Source: Phyllobacterium brassicacearum
Lineage (GTDB): Bacteria > Pseudomonadota > Alphaproteobacteria > Rhizobiales > Rhizobiaceae
DNA length: 64,000 bases
Direction of reading: 5' to 3'
Assembly (NCBI RefSeq): GCF_003010955.1
Contig: NZ_PGGO01000001.1
Location: forward strand, 124,001 to 188,000
Shown here: positions 27,220 to 37,328 of the stretch, in pieces
How the letters are laid out: the number at the start of each line of letters is the position of its first letter
How positions within the stretch are numbered: the stretch's first letter is position 1
The notes under the pieces: generated by a model
Told to the model about the DNA's origin: nothing
Seen by the model: the letters and a program-made list of their open reading frames with translations, nothing else
Databases searched by the model: none
Made by a program: the position numbers and the translations under genes

Positions 27220-30200
27220 TCAATTCTGGCGCGGCCGTCTCAGGTCAAGCGTCATCGGAAACTCAGCTGACGGCTGTTCTTTCCTGAGCTCATATCCCCC
27301 GGCCGTATGCCCGCGTGGTTCAAATCGTGCCAGGCGGCGTGCCTCGGCCTCATTTGAATTGACCGGGAACGTATCATAACTGCGCCCCCCGGGATGTGCG
27401 ACATGATAGACGCAGCCGCCAATGGCCCGGCCTGACCACTGGTCGTAAATATCGAACACCAGCGGCGTATTGACCGGGATCATTGGATGCAAGCCGGACC
27501 TCGGCTGCCAGGCCTTGTAACGAACGCCGGCAACGGCAATGCCCTCTGTACTCGTCATCTTCATCGGGATTTCACGGCCGTTGCAGGCAATGCTGTAGCG
27601 GGCCGGGTTGAAGCCTTCTGCCTTGACCTGAAGCCGTTCCACCGAACTATCGACGAAACGCACGGTGCCACCGATGGCGCCCTGCTCGCCCATGACATGC
27701 CATGGTTCCAGCGCCTGCCGCAATTCTAGCTTCACGCCCTCATTCTCGATCTCGCCGCAAAACGGGAAGCGGAATTCAAGCTGCGCCTCGAACCATTCGG
27801 GGCGGAAATGAAATCCATTCTGAGACAAGTCCGCGAGCACATCGAGGAAATCCTGCCAGACGAAGGCTGGCAGCATGAAGCGGTCGTGCAGTGACGTGCC
27901 CCAGCGAACAAAGCTGCCCTCTATCGGCCTGTTCCAGAAGCGGGCTATCAGCGCGCGAACGAGCAATTGTTGCGCCAGACTCATGCGCGCGTTGGGCGGC
28001 ATTTCGAAGCCGCGGAACTCGACGAGACCCAACCGGCCTGTCGGCCCGTCCGGCGAGAACAGCTTGTCGATACAGATTTCTGAACGATGCGTGTTGCCGG
28101 TCACATCGACCAGAAGATTGCGGAACAGCCGGTCGACGAGCCAGGGCAGCGGCGGCGTTCCCCTACCCGGCATCGGAACCTGCGCCATGGCGATTTCAAG
28201 TTCATAGAGACTATCGTGGCGTGCCTCGTCGAAGCGCGGTGCCTGACTGGTCGGACCGATGAACATGCCCGAAAACAGATAGGACAGCGAAGGGTGACGC
28301 TGCCAGTGCAACACAAGGCTTTTCAACAGATCCGGGCGGCGCAGGAATGGGCTGTTATTCGGTGTTTCGCCCCCCACGACCACGTGATTGCCACCGCCGG
28401 TACCCGTATGGCGTCCGTCGATCATGAATTTGTCGGCGCCGAGCCGCGTCTGCCGCGCCTCTTCGTAGATTGCAGTCGTTGTCTCCACACATTCGCGCCA
28501 GTTGGAGGCCGGGTGGATGTTCACTTCGATCACGCCGGGATCAGGGGCGACCCGGATTACATTGATGCGATGATCCTGTGGCGGGCCATAGCCTTCGATG
28601 TGGACTGGCAGACCGAGTTTCGCAGCCGCAGCTTCCGCCGCGCCGACAAGCTCCAGATAGTCCTCCAGCGCTTCTACCGGCGGCATAAAAACACTCAAAC
28701 GACCGTCGCGCGGCTCGACCGAAATGGCCGTGCGCACGGCGCCGCCGATTTCGCCGAGTTCCTGCTCCACGCGTTCCTGTTGATTTCCCTCGGTTGCGGT
28801 GAACGATGCGACCGGGGCTTCTCGGGCCGCGGGGGTTTGCGCGAGAGAACCCGCCCGAGCCGCTTGCGCGAGAGAATCTGCGAGTGGGCCGCGTTCAACC
28901 GATGGATCGACCGGAACGATATACGGATATTCGGATGGGGGTACATGCGGCAATGAACCAAGCGGCAGGCGATAACCAACCGGGGAATCGCCCGGCACCA
29001 GAAACAACTTGCCGCGGCGGGTCGTCCATTTTTCGCTGCGCCACCTGGGCCCGGAAACCGCCTTGCTGTTCCAGCGCTGCACAGGGAGAACGAATCCCGT
29101 CGGCTGCGTCAGGCCGCGCTCGAAGACACGGGCAATGCGGCTACGTTCCTCCGGATCTTTCAGTCTGGAATTGGAGGGATCGACATTTGCCGGCAGATTG
29201 CCCTCCTTGACGATCCATTCGGCAGGGTCCTCGTAAGCGGGGGAAACCATCTCGTCTTCCACCCCCAGAATATTGGCAATTCCCGTGAGAAGCTTGCCCG
29301 CATCGTCCGGCTTGACATCCGCCTTGCTGTTTTCCGGGGCGATAAGGTCTGGATTGACCCAGATCGGCTTGCCGTCCTTGCGCCAGTACAATGAGAACGT
29401 CCAGCGGGGCAGGCTTTCCCCTGGATACCACTTGCCCTGTCCATAGTGCAGGAAGCCACCCGGTGCGAACCGGTCGCGCAGGCGGCGGATCAGCTTGTCG
29501 GCCTTTTCGCGTTTTGTCGGACCTACCGCATCGGTATTCCACTCGCCGGATTCGAAATCGTCGATTGAAACGAAGGTTGGCTCACCGCCCATGGTGAGAC
29601 GCACATCCCGTTCCTTCAGAATTGCGTCCACCTTTTCGCCGAGCGCATCAAGCGCTGCCCAGGACTCATCGGAGAACGGCTTGGTGATGCGGGGATGTTC
29701 TGACACGCGGGTAACATGCATGTCGAAAGCGAATTCGACATTGGCAGGTTCCGCCATGCCGGAAATGGGCGCTGCGTTGCGATAGTGCGGCGTCGCCGCA
29801 AGCGGCACATGGCTCTCGCCGGTGAGCAAGCCGGATGTCGGATCAAGACCGATCCAGCCTGCGCCCGGCAGATAGACCTCGCACCAGGCATGGAGATCGG
29901 TGAAATCCTTGTCGGTGCCCGCGGGACCATCAAGCGATACCAGATCAGGCTTTAGCTGGATCAAATATCCCGAGACGAACCGGGCGGCGAGGCCAAGATG
30001 CCGCAACGTCTGCACCAGCAGCCAGCTAGAATCGCGGCAGGAACCCGTGCGAACGCCAAGCGTCATCTCCGGTTCCTGCACGCCGGTTTCCATGCGGATG
30101 ACATAACCGACCTCGCGCTGGATGCGCGCGTTGAGGTCGACGATGAAATTGACCGTATTGGTTGTGCTGCGATCAATCGTATCGAGAAAAGCTTGCAGTA

Positions 30201-30576
30201 GCGGCCCTGCCGGTTCCGGCTTCAGATAGATCGACAGGTCCTCCCTGATCTCCTCCGGATAGGCGAAAGGCCAATTCTCGGCGACTGGTTCGACGAAGAA
30301 ATCGAACGGATTGTAGACGGTCATGTCGGCGACAAGATCGACCTCGATCTTGAGCTCCGTGACGGGCTCGGGAAAGACGAAACGGGCAAGGAAGTTGCCG
30401 TAGGGATCCTGCTGCAGATTGACGAAATGATTGGCTGGCTGGACTTTCAGTGAATGGCTGAGCACCTTCGTGCGTGAATGTGGCGCTGGCTGAAGCCGGA
30501 TGATTTGCGGCCCCAACATGATAGGGCGGTCATACTTGTAATGGGTCAGATGGTAGACTGCAGCGTGAATTGCCAT
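27220..30576 (-). CDS. Transglutaminase-like / DUF2126 putative amidoligase fusion
   Basis: 1118 residues. Residues 1 to about 300 are a transglutaminase-like domain with Cys in [13 protein letters not shown], His in [11 protein letters not shown] and Asp in GLDPTSGLL. The rest (about 340-1118) is the DUF2126 region ([58 protein letters not shown]), assigned in the literature to glutamine-synthetase-like amidoligases (carboxylate-amine ligases). It is the first gene of the cluster, 12 nt before the ATP-grasp/alpha-E start. No signal peptide is visible. Confidence 0.87.
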   Translation of the reverse strand: MAIHAAVYHLTHYKYDRPIMLGPQIIRLQPAPHSRTKVLSHSLKVQPANHFVNLQQDPYGNFLARFVFPEPVTELKIEVDLVADMTVYNPFDFFVEPVAENWPFAYPEEIREDLSIYLKPEPAGPLLQAFLDTIDRSTTNTVNFIVDLNARIQREVGYVIRMETGVQEPEMTLGVRTGSCRDSSWLLVQTLRHLGLAARFVSGYLIQLKPDLVSLDGPAGTDKDFTDLHAWCEVYLPGAGWIGLDPTSGLLTGESHVPLAATPHYRNAAPISGMAEPANVEFAFDMHVTRVSEHPRITKPFSDESWAALDALGEKVDAILKERDVRLTMGGEPTFVSIDDFESGEWNTDAVGPTKREKADKLIRRLRDRFAPGGFLHYGQGKWYPGESLPRWTFSLYWRKDGKPIWVNPDLIAPENSKADVKPDDAGKLLTGIANILGVEDEMVSPAYEDPAEWIVKEGNLPANVDPSNSRLKDPEERSRIARVFERGLTQPTGFVLPVQRWNSKAVSGPRWRSEKWTTRRGKLFLVPGDSPVGYRLPLGSLPHVPPSEYPYIVPVDPSVERGPLADSLAQAARAGSLAQTPAAREAPVASFTATEGNQQERVEQELGEIGGAVRTAISVEPRDGRLSVFMPPVEALEDYLELVGAAEAAAAKLGLPVHIEGYGPPQDHRINVIRVAPDPGVIEVNIHPASNWRECVETTTAIYEEARQTRLGADKFMIDGRHTGTGGGNHVVVGGETPNNSPFLRRPDLLKSLVLHWQRHPSLSYLFSGMFIGPTSQAPRFDEARHDSLYELEIAMAQVPMPGRGTPPLPWLVDRLFRNLLVDVTGNTHRSEICIDKLFSPDGPTGRLGLVEFRGFEMPPNARMSLAQQLLVRALIARFWNRPIEGSFVRWGTSLHDRFMLPAFVWQDFLDVLADLSQNGFHFRPEWFEAQLEFRFPFCGEIENEGVKLELRQALEPWHVMGEQGAIGGTVRFVDSSVERLQVKAEGFNPARYSIACNGREIPMKMTSTEGIAVAGVRYKAWQPRSGLHPMIPVNTPLVFDIYDQWSGRAIGGCVYHVAHPGGRSYDTFPVNSNEAEARRLARFEPRGHTAGGYELRKEQPSAEFPMTLDLRRPRQN

Positions 30577-30979
30577 GTCGCCTCAAAGTGCTTTTCTTAA
30601 AATGCGCGTTCCCGAGAAGAACGTAGCCTACTCTATCCTGATGTAAATCTCACGCTGCCAATTATTTTAGCATTCTCGCAGCATGCCGCATAAACGAGCG
30701 CACACAACCGTGGCCGTATCTTACTGACGTAGAATGCAACCTGGCATTCGTTGCCGCAAACGCCGGCTCAAGAAATTTTCATCAGGTCATGTGGACGTAC
30801 CAGCAAGCACCGGGCCAGCCGGTGCGTCGGAGATGATGGGCCTCTCCGACTTGAGGGCAAGGGCCTTGCCCGCTAAACAGGAGGTTCCAACAATTATCTG
30901 TTCGATTCGCAATCCCAACTATCTCCAAGCGAAACCGGTTGCTTTGATTGTAAATTCTTCTAATGATCGTCGCCGATGG

Positions 30980-31157
30980 TTTCTCCGGCACGACAACGCC
31001 GGAGATGAAAAGGGAACACGGTGAGGCGTACCCAAAAGGGACCGAGACCGTGGCTGCCCCCGCAACTGTAAGCGGTTAGCGATGCCTGATGATGCCACTG
31101 ATCAGAAGATCGGGAAGGCAAGGCGAAGCTGAGACCCGCGAGCCAGGAGACCTGCCA
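30980..31157 (+). ncRNA. Cobalamin (B12) riboswitch
   Basis: The conserved elements appear in order: AAAAGGGAACACGGTGAGGC, then CCGTGGCTGCCCCCGCAACTG and TAAGCGG (the loop and core), GCCACTG, GGGAAGGC, and the B12-box-like end AGCCAGGAGACCTGCC. They match the Rfam cobalamin riboswitch. The expression-platform region with CGGACGGGGTGTGCCGG follows. Binding of adenosylcobalamin would reduce expression downstream. The next coding gene starts 448 nt after the aptamer, with a palindromic repeat in between, so coupling to the ABC operon is probable but not certain. Confidence 0.92.
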
Positions 31158-31282
31158 TCAATTCTGAAATTCGAACCGGACGGGGTGTGCCGGGAGCGAT
31201 GCGATGTTTTCCGCTGCAGTAGGCGCCCATACATGCGGGCATGCCGAACAGCGGTAATATGTCTGCTGCGTTCCCTTAGATT

Positions 31283-31418
31283 CCGCTTGGAAACACGCTG
31301 TGGTGGTGAGGCATATGGCGTGATTTTTGAGAACCGGAGGCAGCGTACTTGAAAGTACGTGAGCACCGGAAGCGCAAAAAATCGCGTCAGATGACTTCCG
31401 CAGCGTGTTTAGAAGCGG
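31283..31418. repeat. Palindromic dispersed repeat, copy B
   Basis: A 136-bp element. The outer 18-nt arms CCGCTTggAAACACGCTG (31283-31300) and CAGCGTGTTTagAAGCGG (31401-31418) pair at 16 positions. The centre is CGTACTT-GAA-AGTACG flanked by accggagg and gagcaccggaagcg, the same boxes as in the element at 6170-6296, then aaaaaatcg. It sits between the riboswitch and the ABC transporter genes. The gap 30577-31604 otherwise holds the riboswitch, this repeat and the candidate operator at 31529-31548; I see no gene in it. Confidence 0.7.
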
Positions 31419-31528
31419 GATCGCATTCCTGTCCTTGAACCGGGCAGATATGAACATTCAAACACTCCCTCTCCTGTCAGACCCGACTGGCGAATTAATG
31501 GCCGCCGGTCAACAAAATTACTTTACTT

Positions 31529-31548
31529 ATGTTATACCATTACGTTAC
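31529..31548. promoter_or_regulatory. Zur-like metal-regulator site
   Basis: ATGTTATAcCATTACGTTAC resembles the rhizobial/Brucella Zur box (an AATGTTATA-N-TATAACATT-type palindrome) with several mismatches in the right arm, and also contains a direct repeat TTATGTTA/TTACGTTA. It sits 56 nt before the ABC ATPase start. This is a visual match only, and the transporter is not of the ZnuABC type, so the call is weak. Confidence 0.3.
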
Positions 31549-31604
31549 TTGGGCTTCGAGATGGCCGAGATTTGCCGTGCTTCGATATCGGGAGGATTCC
31601 ATTC

Positions 31605-32405
31605 ATGAGCCATATTGCCCTCAATGCCGACGCGGTAACCTTTCGCACTGATGGCCAGACACTTGTTGATGCGGTGTCATTGACTGTGACTTGTGGCTGC
31701 CGCCTCGCGATCGTTGGGCCGAATGGGGCCGGCAAATCCACTTTGCTTCGCATGCTTGCCGGCCTTCTCCAACCGACGTCCGGCGATATCTATCTCAGTG
31801 GCGAGAGCATCAGCCGGCTGACTCCGCTGGAGCGTGCCCGGCAGTTTGCCTTCGTCGGCCAGACCGACACGCCCGACCCGCAGTTGATTGTCGAAGATTA
31901 CGTTGCGCTCGGACGAATCCCGCATAGCGCCGCGTTCACGCGCGCAGAAAACCGCGAGATCGTCGCGCAAGCGCTGCTTCGCGTGAAGATTGCCCGTTGT
32001 TGCGGGCGACGCATCGGTTCCTTGTCCGGAGGCGAGCGTCAGCGCGTACTTTTGGCCCGGGCCATCGCGCAGCAGCCCGCGGTACTTTTTCTTGACGAGC
32101 CGACTAATCACCTCGATCCCAAGGCCCGCAGCGAATTGCTGTCGCTGGTGGCCGGGCTCGAGGTCACCACGATAGCCGTATTGCATGATTTGCCGCTCGT
32201 CGCGCCGTTCGCAACCGATGTTGCGGTGATGGATCACGCGCAGCTCGTGGCAGCCGGCGCGCCCGACCAGACCCTGACACCCCGCATCGTCAGCGATGTC
32301 TTCGAACTTGACGTGTTGCGCCTACGCCATCCCTCTCAGGATCGCGAGCTCATGGTGTTTGAAACACCCGAAATGTCCCCCCATGCCCACAAACGGAGTC
32401 TATAA
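31605..32405 (+). CDS. ABC transporter ATP-binding protein (FecE/BtuD class)
   Basis: 266 residues from ATG 31605, with GGAGG at 31591-31595, 9 nt upstream. Walker A VGPNGAGKSTLLRM, the signature LSGGERQRVLLARA, Walker B VLFLDEPTNHLD and the H-loop VLHDLPL are all clear. The class supplies energy for iron-siderophore, haem or vitamin B12 import. The TAA overlaps the ATG of the binding-protein gene by 1 nt, and a permease gene follows. The cobalamin riboswitch upstream supports B12 (or cobinamide/cobalt-linked) uptake. Confidence 0.88.
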   Translation: MSHIALNADAVTFRTDGQTLVDAVSLTVTCGCRLAIVGPNGAGKSTLLRMLAGLLQPTSGDIYLSGESISRLTPLERARQFAFVGQTDTPDPQLIVEDYVALGRIPHSAAFTRAENREIVAQALLRVKIARCCGRRIGSLSGGERQRVLLARAIAQQPAVLFLDEPTNHLDPKARSELLSLVAGLEVTTIAVLHDLPLVAPFATDVAVMDHAQLVAAGAPDQTLTPRIVSDVFELDVLRLRHPSQDRELMVFETPEMSPHAHKRSL

Positions 32406-33352
32406 TGAGACAAGCCTTTCTCGCCCTCACCCTCACAATATTGTCCGCTCCTGCGTGGGCATTTCCCGTCACCGTCGACAGTTGCGGCAAGCCGGTCACC
32501 TTCGACGCAGCGCCGAAGCGGGCCGTCATCCAGGACATCAACATGAGCGAGATGGCATTCGCGCTTGGACTACAGCCTTCGATCGTCGGCGTTACCGGTA
32601 TCACCGGCTGGTACAAGCTGGATGATGCATTCAAGCAGCAACAAGGCTCGATCCCCGAACTTGCGCCCAAATATCCGACCATCGAAAATCTGGTCGCGGC
32701 CAGTCCCGATTTCTTCTTTGCCGGCTGGAACTACGGCATGAAGCCCGGGGGTGATGTTACACCGGATACGCTCGCGCCCTATAGCATAAAGACGCTGGTG
32801 CTGACTGAAAGCTGCGTGCACCTCGACAAGAATCGCCCTGCTGCGTCAATGGATCTGCTCTATGGCGATATCGAGAAGCTCGGCAAGATTTTCGGCAAGG
32901 AGGCAGAAACTGAGAAGTTGGTCTCCGGCTGGAAAGCGCAGCTCGCGGATATCAAGAAAAGAATCAGCAGCAAGGGCGATACCCGTGTTTTCCTTTATGA
33001 TTCCGGCGAAGACAAACCTTTCACCGCGGGCAAATTCGCAATGCCAACCGCTCTGATCAGCGAGGCTGGCGGCACCAACATCATGGCCGACATGGATACT
33101 AGTTGGGCCACGACCTCATGGGAAACGGTCGCGGCACGCAACCCGCAATTCCTCGTTCTGCTGGATTACCAGGATGATGCCGGGTACCGCAAACTTCTCG
33201 ACTTCCTTAAATCGCATCCTGCGATGAAGGAAACCGACGCGGTCAAGAACGAGCGTTTCGTCGCGCTGCGCTACGCTGAGATTACCCCAGGCCCAGCCAA
33301 TGTCGAGGCGATCGGCAAAATCGCCAAGGCCATGCATCCAGAGGCTTTCTAA
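32405..33352 (+). CDS. ABC transporter periplasmic binding protein (FecB/BtuF class)
   Basis: 315 residues with a Sec signal peptide (MRQAFLALTLTILSAPAWA, cleavage after AWA). The fold is the two-lobed helical-backbone binding protein (class III SBP): FDAAPKRAVIQDINMSEMAF, YPTIENLVAASPDFFFA, FPTALISEAGGTNIM-like and NPQFLVLLDYQ. It should capture a cobalamin- or siderophore-like solute in the periplasm. It starts on the stop of the ATPase gene and is followed by the permease gene. Confidence 0.87.
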   Translation: MRQAFLALTLTILSAPAWAFPVTVDSCGKPVTFDAAPKRAVIQDINMSEMAFALGLQPSIVGVTGITGWYKLDDAFKQQQGSIPELAPKYPTIENLVAASPDFFFAGWNYGMKPGGDVTPDTLAPYSIKTLVLTESCVHLDKNRPAASMDLLYGDIEKLGKIFGKEAETEKLVSGWKAQLADIKKRISSKGDTRVFLYDSGEDKPFTAGKFAMPTALISEAGGTNIMADMDTSWATTSWETVAARNPQFLVLLDYQDDAGYRKLLDFLKSHPAMKETDAVKNERFVALRYAEITPGPANVEAIGKIAKAMHPEAF

Positions 33353-33353
33353 G

Positions 33354-34376
33354 GTGCGATTCAGTGCCGTTCAATGTTTGCTGCTTGCAGCGGGGATGGT
33401 GCTGGTCATCGCCCTCGCCCTGGTATCGGTCGCCTATGGTTCAGCTGTCATTCCGCTTCCGGACGTGCTGGGCGCACTTGCCCATGCCGTTGGCTTGGGT
33501 GATCAGGCAACGAGTGCACCGATCGAACGCATCATTGTCGACCTGCGCCTGCCGCGCGTGTTGTTGGCCGTCTGCGTCGGCGCCGGACTTGGCATCGTTG
33601 GCGCCATGCTGCAGACAGTGACGCGCAATGATCTTGCCGATCCTTTTCTGTTCGGGCTTTCGTCCGGTGCGGCGGCTGGGGCCGTCTCGGTAATCACCGT
33701 TCTTGGTGACCGTTTCGGCATATGGACCTTGCCGATTGCCGCCTTTTGCGGCGGCATGCTCGCGGCAATCAGCGTGCTCCTGCTGGTACGCCGCGTTCAG
33801 GGTCAGGGGCCGGAGCGCCTGATCCTTGCCGGCCTTGCCGTGTCATTCCTGTTTGCGGCCCTGACCAATTACATGGTGTTTTCCGGCGACCAGCGTGCCG
33901 CCCATTCCGTGTTGTTCTGGACGCTTGGCGGCCTTGGCCTTGCACGCTGGGATAATCTGCCACTGTCATTGCTCGGCCTTGCCGCAATCCTCATCTACGC
34001 CCTCGCCAACCACCGCAATCTCGACGCGTTTCTCGCGGGAGAAAGCACGGCAGAAAGTCTCGGCGTGCGAGTCACGCGCACCCGCAACATGGTCTTCATC
34101 GTCTGCGCGTTCTCAACGGCGATCTTCGTTTCGGTCGCCGGCGTCATCGGCTTTGTCGGACTCATGATCCCGCATATTGCGCGCCGCTTCGCCGGCCCGC
34201 TGCACGCCGGGCTCGTTGTCACCTGCGCACTGTTCGGCGCCATGCTGATCCTGCTGAGTGACCTCGCCGCACGGCTGCTGCTTGCACCGCAGGAGTTGCC
34301 CATCGGCATCGTGACGAGTTCCGTTGGCGCGTTCTTCGTGGTGACGACATTGCTGCGGCGACAGACCGGAAACTAG
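33354..34376 (+). CDS. ABC transporter permease (FecCD/BtuC class)
   Basis: About 340 residues with nine or ten membrane helices. Family segments: LRLPRVLLAVCVGAGLGIVG, LADPFLFGLSSGAAAGA, LGGLGLARWD, GESTAESLGV and VAGVIGFVGLMIPHIARRF. GTG 33354 is two nt after the stop of the binding-protein gene; an in-frame upstream start at 33300 would overlap that gene heavily. The gene ends in a 4-nt overlap with the convergent cysQ. Confidence 0.88.
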   Translation: MRFSAVQCLLLAAGMVLVIALALVSVAYGSAVIPLPDVLGALAHAVGLGDQATSAPIERIIVDLRLPRVLLAVCVGAGLGIVGAMLQTVTRNDLADPFLFGLSSGAAAGAVSVITVLGDRFGIWTLPIAAFCGGMLAAISVLLLVRRVQGQGPERLILAGLAVSFLFAALTNYMVFSGDQRAAHSVLFWTLGGLGLARWDNLPLSLLGLAAILIYALANHRNLDAFLAGESTAESLGVRVTRTRNMVFIVCAFSTAIFVSVAGVIGFVGLMIPHIARRFAGPLHAGLVVTCALFGAMLILLSDLAARLLLAPQELPIGIVTSSVGAFFVVTTLLRRQTGN

Positions 34377-35182
34377 AGTTTCCCGCGCGCGACGAAATTG
34401 GGATTGGCGAAATCGGCATCGTCGGCCTGGTTGCGGCGGCCATAGGTCAGAGGCTCGCCGTCAAGCGTCAGCGTGATTCCGCCGGCGGCGCGCAGCACGG
34501 CATCGCCCGCCGCCGTATCCCACTCCATCGTACGGCCAAATCGCGGATAAATATCCGCCTCGCCCCGCGCGAGCAGACCGAACTTGAGCGACGAGCCGAC
34601 GGAGACGCAATCGGCAATGGAGAAACCCTCCAGGAAATCGTCCGTTTCCGGCGTGCGATGTGAACGGCTGGCGACCGCCACCATCTGTTCTGGCGCGACC
34701 CGGCAGGCAATGGTTTTGCGACCGGTGATCTTCACTTCGTGGTCAACCGCCACTTCCTGCGCGCCCTCCGGCCCGCCGATAAACAGCCAGCCGCGTACTG
34801 GCGCATAGACGACACCGAGCACCGGCGCACCATGTTCGATCAAGGCGATGTTGACGGTGAAATCGCCGTTGCGATTGACGAACTCGCGCGTACCATCGAG
34901 CGGATCGACCAGGTAGAAGCGATCCCCGAGATTTCCCGGAACGTAACCACCGGAAATCTCCTCTTCCGCGACAACCGGAATATCCGGCGTCACCCGGCGC
35001 AATGCGGCGAGAATGATCGCTTCCGCCGCATGATCGGCTGCCGTCACAGGTGATTTGTCGTCTTTCAGTGCAACGTCGCAGCCTTCCTCATAAATGCGCA
35101 GGATTTCCCGACCAGCGGCAATTGCTGTCTCTTCAAAAATGGAAAGAAGGGAGATGTAATTAAGTTGCGAAAGTACTGTCAC
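34373..35182 (-). CDS. cysQ: 3'(2'),5'-bisphosphate nucleotidase CysQ
   Basis: About 269 residues from GTG 35182; the frame is open to 35275 but the extra part lies inside a dispersed repeat, so the shorter start is preferred. Inositol-monophosphatase-fold motifs are present: SPVTAADHAAEAI, VVAEEE, VDPLDGTREFVN and EWDTAAGDAVL (metal-binding residues). CysQ removes the 3'-phosphate of PAP/PAPS and so works with the sulfate-assimilation genes that follow (cysNC, cysD) about 200 nt upstream on the same strand. Confidence 0.9.
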   Translation of the reverse strand: MTVLSQLNYISLLSIFEETAIAAGREILRIYEEGCDVALKDDKSPVTAADHAAEAIILAALRRVTPDIPVVAEEEISGGYVPGNLGDRFYLVDPLDGTREFVNRNGDFTVNIALIEHGAPVLGVVYAPVRGWLFIGGPEGAQEVAVDHEVKITGRKTIACRVAPEQMVAVASRSHRTPETDDFLEGFSIADCVSVGSSLKFGLLARGEADIYPRFGRTMEWDTAAGDAVLRAAGGITLTLDGEPLTYGRRNQADDADFANPNFVARGKL

Positions 35183-35211
35183 GGGATTTCCAGTTTTGTA
35201 GCGCTGTTTAT

Positions 35212-35369
35212 CCCCGCCTTGTGGCGGAGAAAGCGATTTCAGCATCTTAGCGTAGCTAAGTGGTAGAAATTGCAAGAGAGGGGATTTGCTTCACTTCAGT
35301 ACCCCCTCACTTGGATTTTCCAAAGAGGCTAAACCCGGGAAAATCCTTTCTCTCCGCAAGGGGAGAGAT
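35212..35369. repeat. Dispersed repeat element, copy 1
   Basis: About 158 bp between cysNC and cysQ. Segments in order: GGCGGAGAAAGCGATTTCAG, CATCTTAGC, GCTAAGTGGTAGAAATTGCA, GGGATTTGCTTCAC, CCCCCTCACTTGGATTTTC, GAGGCTAAA, then CCTTTCTCTCCGCAAGGGG. The reverse complement of 52653-52815 gives almost the same series, so the two copies lie in opposite orientation. Ends contain short inverted sequences (CGCC/GGCG and CTCTCC/GGAGAG). No ORF is carried. Confidence 0.75.
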
Positions 35370-35378
35370 AGTCGGCGC

Positions 35379-37328
35379 TTAAATTGACCACGAACTTTGA
35401 TCATAGTTGAAGATAACGCCGTGCTCTACGAGCAGCCTTTCGACCTCCGACGCAAGTTCTTCCGCCGTCCGGCCAACCGTCTTCAGGTGGAGTTCCGGAT
35501 TTTCCGGTGGCTCATAGGGCGAATCTACGCCGGTGAAGTTCTTGATGTCGCCGCGCAATGCCTTGGCATAGAGCCCCTTTGGATCGCGACGAGCGCATTC
35601 TTCGAACGGCGTGTCGACAAAGACTTCCAGGAACTCGCCGTCTCCCAGCAGTTCGCGTACCATACGGCGCTCGGTGATGAAGGGCGAAATGAACGAGACC
35701 AGCACGATCAGGCCCGCATCCACCATCAATTTCGCCACTTCGCCGACACGCCGGATGTTCTCCACGCGATCTTCCTCGGTGAAGCCCAGATCGCGGTTGA
35801 GGCCATGGCGGACATTGTCGCCATCGAGGATGTAGGTGTGCTTGCCGATCGACGAAAGCCGCTTCTCGACGAGATTGGCCACTGTCGATTTGCCCGATCC
35901 CGATAGCCCGGTGAACCACAACACCGCCGGCTTCTGATCCTTCTGTGCGGCACGCGAGGCCTTGTCGACGTCAAGCGCCTGCCAATGCACATTCGACGCG
36001 CGGCGCAAGGCAAAGTCGATCATGCCGGCACCAACGGTCGCATTGGTAAGTCTGTCGATCAGGATGAACGAGCCGGTCGAGCGGTTGGACTTGTAAGGAT
36101 CGAATGCAATCGGCTCCTGCGTCGAAATATTGCAGACACCGACCTCGTTCAGGTCAAGCGATTTGGCCGCAACCTCGGCGAAACTGTTGATATCGACCCG
36201 ATATTTGAGATCGGTGACCGTCGCGGTCACCTGGTCGGTTTCCGTGCGCAGAATGTACGACCGGCCAGGAATCAACGCATGCTCGGCAAACCACACGAGG
36301 TGGGCGGCAAACTGGTCTGCCACTTCGGGACGCGCTTCCGGGGCGACCAGCATATTGCCACGCGAGACCTCGATCTCGTCCTCGAGAACAATCGTGACCG
36401 CCTGTCCCTCGTGTGCAACCTCAAGATCGCCATCCCAGGTGACGATGCGCTTGACGCGGGAGGACTTGCCCGATTTTGCAACAACCACCTCGTCACCGGG
36501 AGCTATGGTGCCCGATGCGATGGTCCCGGCGAAACCGCGGAAATCGAGATTGGGGCGGTTGACGAACTGGACCGGAAAGCGGAGCGGGCGTGCAGAATCG
36601 GCGCTGTCCAGCGGTACGTTTTCCAGGTGTTGCAGCAGCGCGGGTCCCTTGTACCAGGCAAGATTGGCGGATGGCCCGATGACATTATCGCCGAAGCGCG
36701 CCGAGAGCGGTATCGCTTGCATCGTGTTGAATCCGAGATTGCTTGCAAATGCCTGATAATCCGCGACAATCCGGTCAAAGACATCCTGTGAATAATCGAC
36801 CAGGTCGATCTTGTTGACCGCAAGGACGATGTTGCGAATGCCGAGCAGCGAGGCGATGTAACTGTGCCGGCGTGTCTGCCGCAAAATGCCCTGCCGGGCA
36901 TCGACCAGAACGATCGCGAGGTCCGCGGTGGATGCGCCGGTTGCCATGTTGCGGGTGTATTGCTCATGACCCGGCGTATCGGCAACGATGAACTTGCGCT
37001 TGGGCGTGGAGAAGAAGCGATACGCGACATCAATGGTGATGCCCTGCTCGCGCTCCGCCTCAAGTCCATCAACGAGCAACGCTAAATCGATGTCTTCGCC
37101 ATTGGTGCCATGCTTGCGGCTGTCATTGGTCAGCGCCGCCAGCTGGTCCTCGAAGATCAGTTTGGTGTCATAGAGCAGACGGCCGATCAGCGTCGACTTG
37201 CCGTCGTCAACGGAGCCGCAGGTGAGAAACCGCAGCAGTGACTTCTTCTCCTGCTCGGACATGTAGGCGCTGATCTCTTCTGCAGCTGAAGCGGCGTGTG
37301 TGACCTCGACTTGGGCTAGCTTTGACAT
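35379..37328 (-). CDS. cysN: Bifunctional sulfate adenylyltransferase large subunit / APS kinase (CysNC, NodQ-like)
   Basis: 649 residues. Residues 1 to about 440 are the GTPase subunit of ATP sulfurylase ([42 protein letters not shown]). The C-terminal ~200 residues are APS kinase ([38 protein letters not shown]). Together with CysD it makes APS from sulfate and ATP, then PAPS. The fusion is the rhizobial NodQ/CysN type. The CysD stop and this start overlap by 1 nt. The stop lies just next to a dispersed repeat. Confidence 0.93.
   Translation of the reverse strand: MSKLAQVEVTHAASAAEEISAYMSEQEKKSLLRFLTCGSVDDGKSTLIGRLLYDTKLIFEDQLAALTNDSRKHGTNGEDIDLALLVDGLEAEREQGITIDVAYRFFSTPKRKFIVADTPGHEQYTRNMATGASTADLAIVLVDARQGILRQTRRHSYIASLLGIRNIVLAVNKIDLVDYSQDVFDRIVADYQAFASNLGFNTMQAIPLSARFGDNVIGPSANLAWYKGPALLQHLENVPLDSADSARPLRFPVQFVNRPNLDFRGFAGTIASGTIAPGDEVVVAKSGKSSRVKRIVTWDGDLEVAHEGQAVTIVLEDEIEVSRGNMLVAPEARPEVADQFAAHLVWFAEHALIPGRSYILRTETDQVTATVTDLKYRVDINSFAEVAAKSLDLNEVGVCNISTQEPIAFDPYKSNRSTGSFILIDRLTNATVGAGMIDFALRRASNVHWQALDVDKASRAAQKDQKPAVLWFTGLSGSGKSTVANLVEKRLSSIGKHTYILDGDNVRHGLNRDLGFTEEDRVENIRRVGEVAKLMVDAGLIVLVSFISPFITERRMVRELLGDGEFLEVFVDTPFEECARRDPKGLYAKALRGDIKNFTGVDSPYEPPENPELHLKTVGRTAEELASEVERLLVEHGVIFNYDQSSWSI

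Noticed and set aside
35183-35275. Longer N-terminus of CysQ
   Set aside because: It is encoded by the dispersed repeat at 35212-35369, so it is unlikely to be part of the enzyme.
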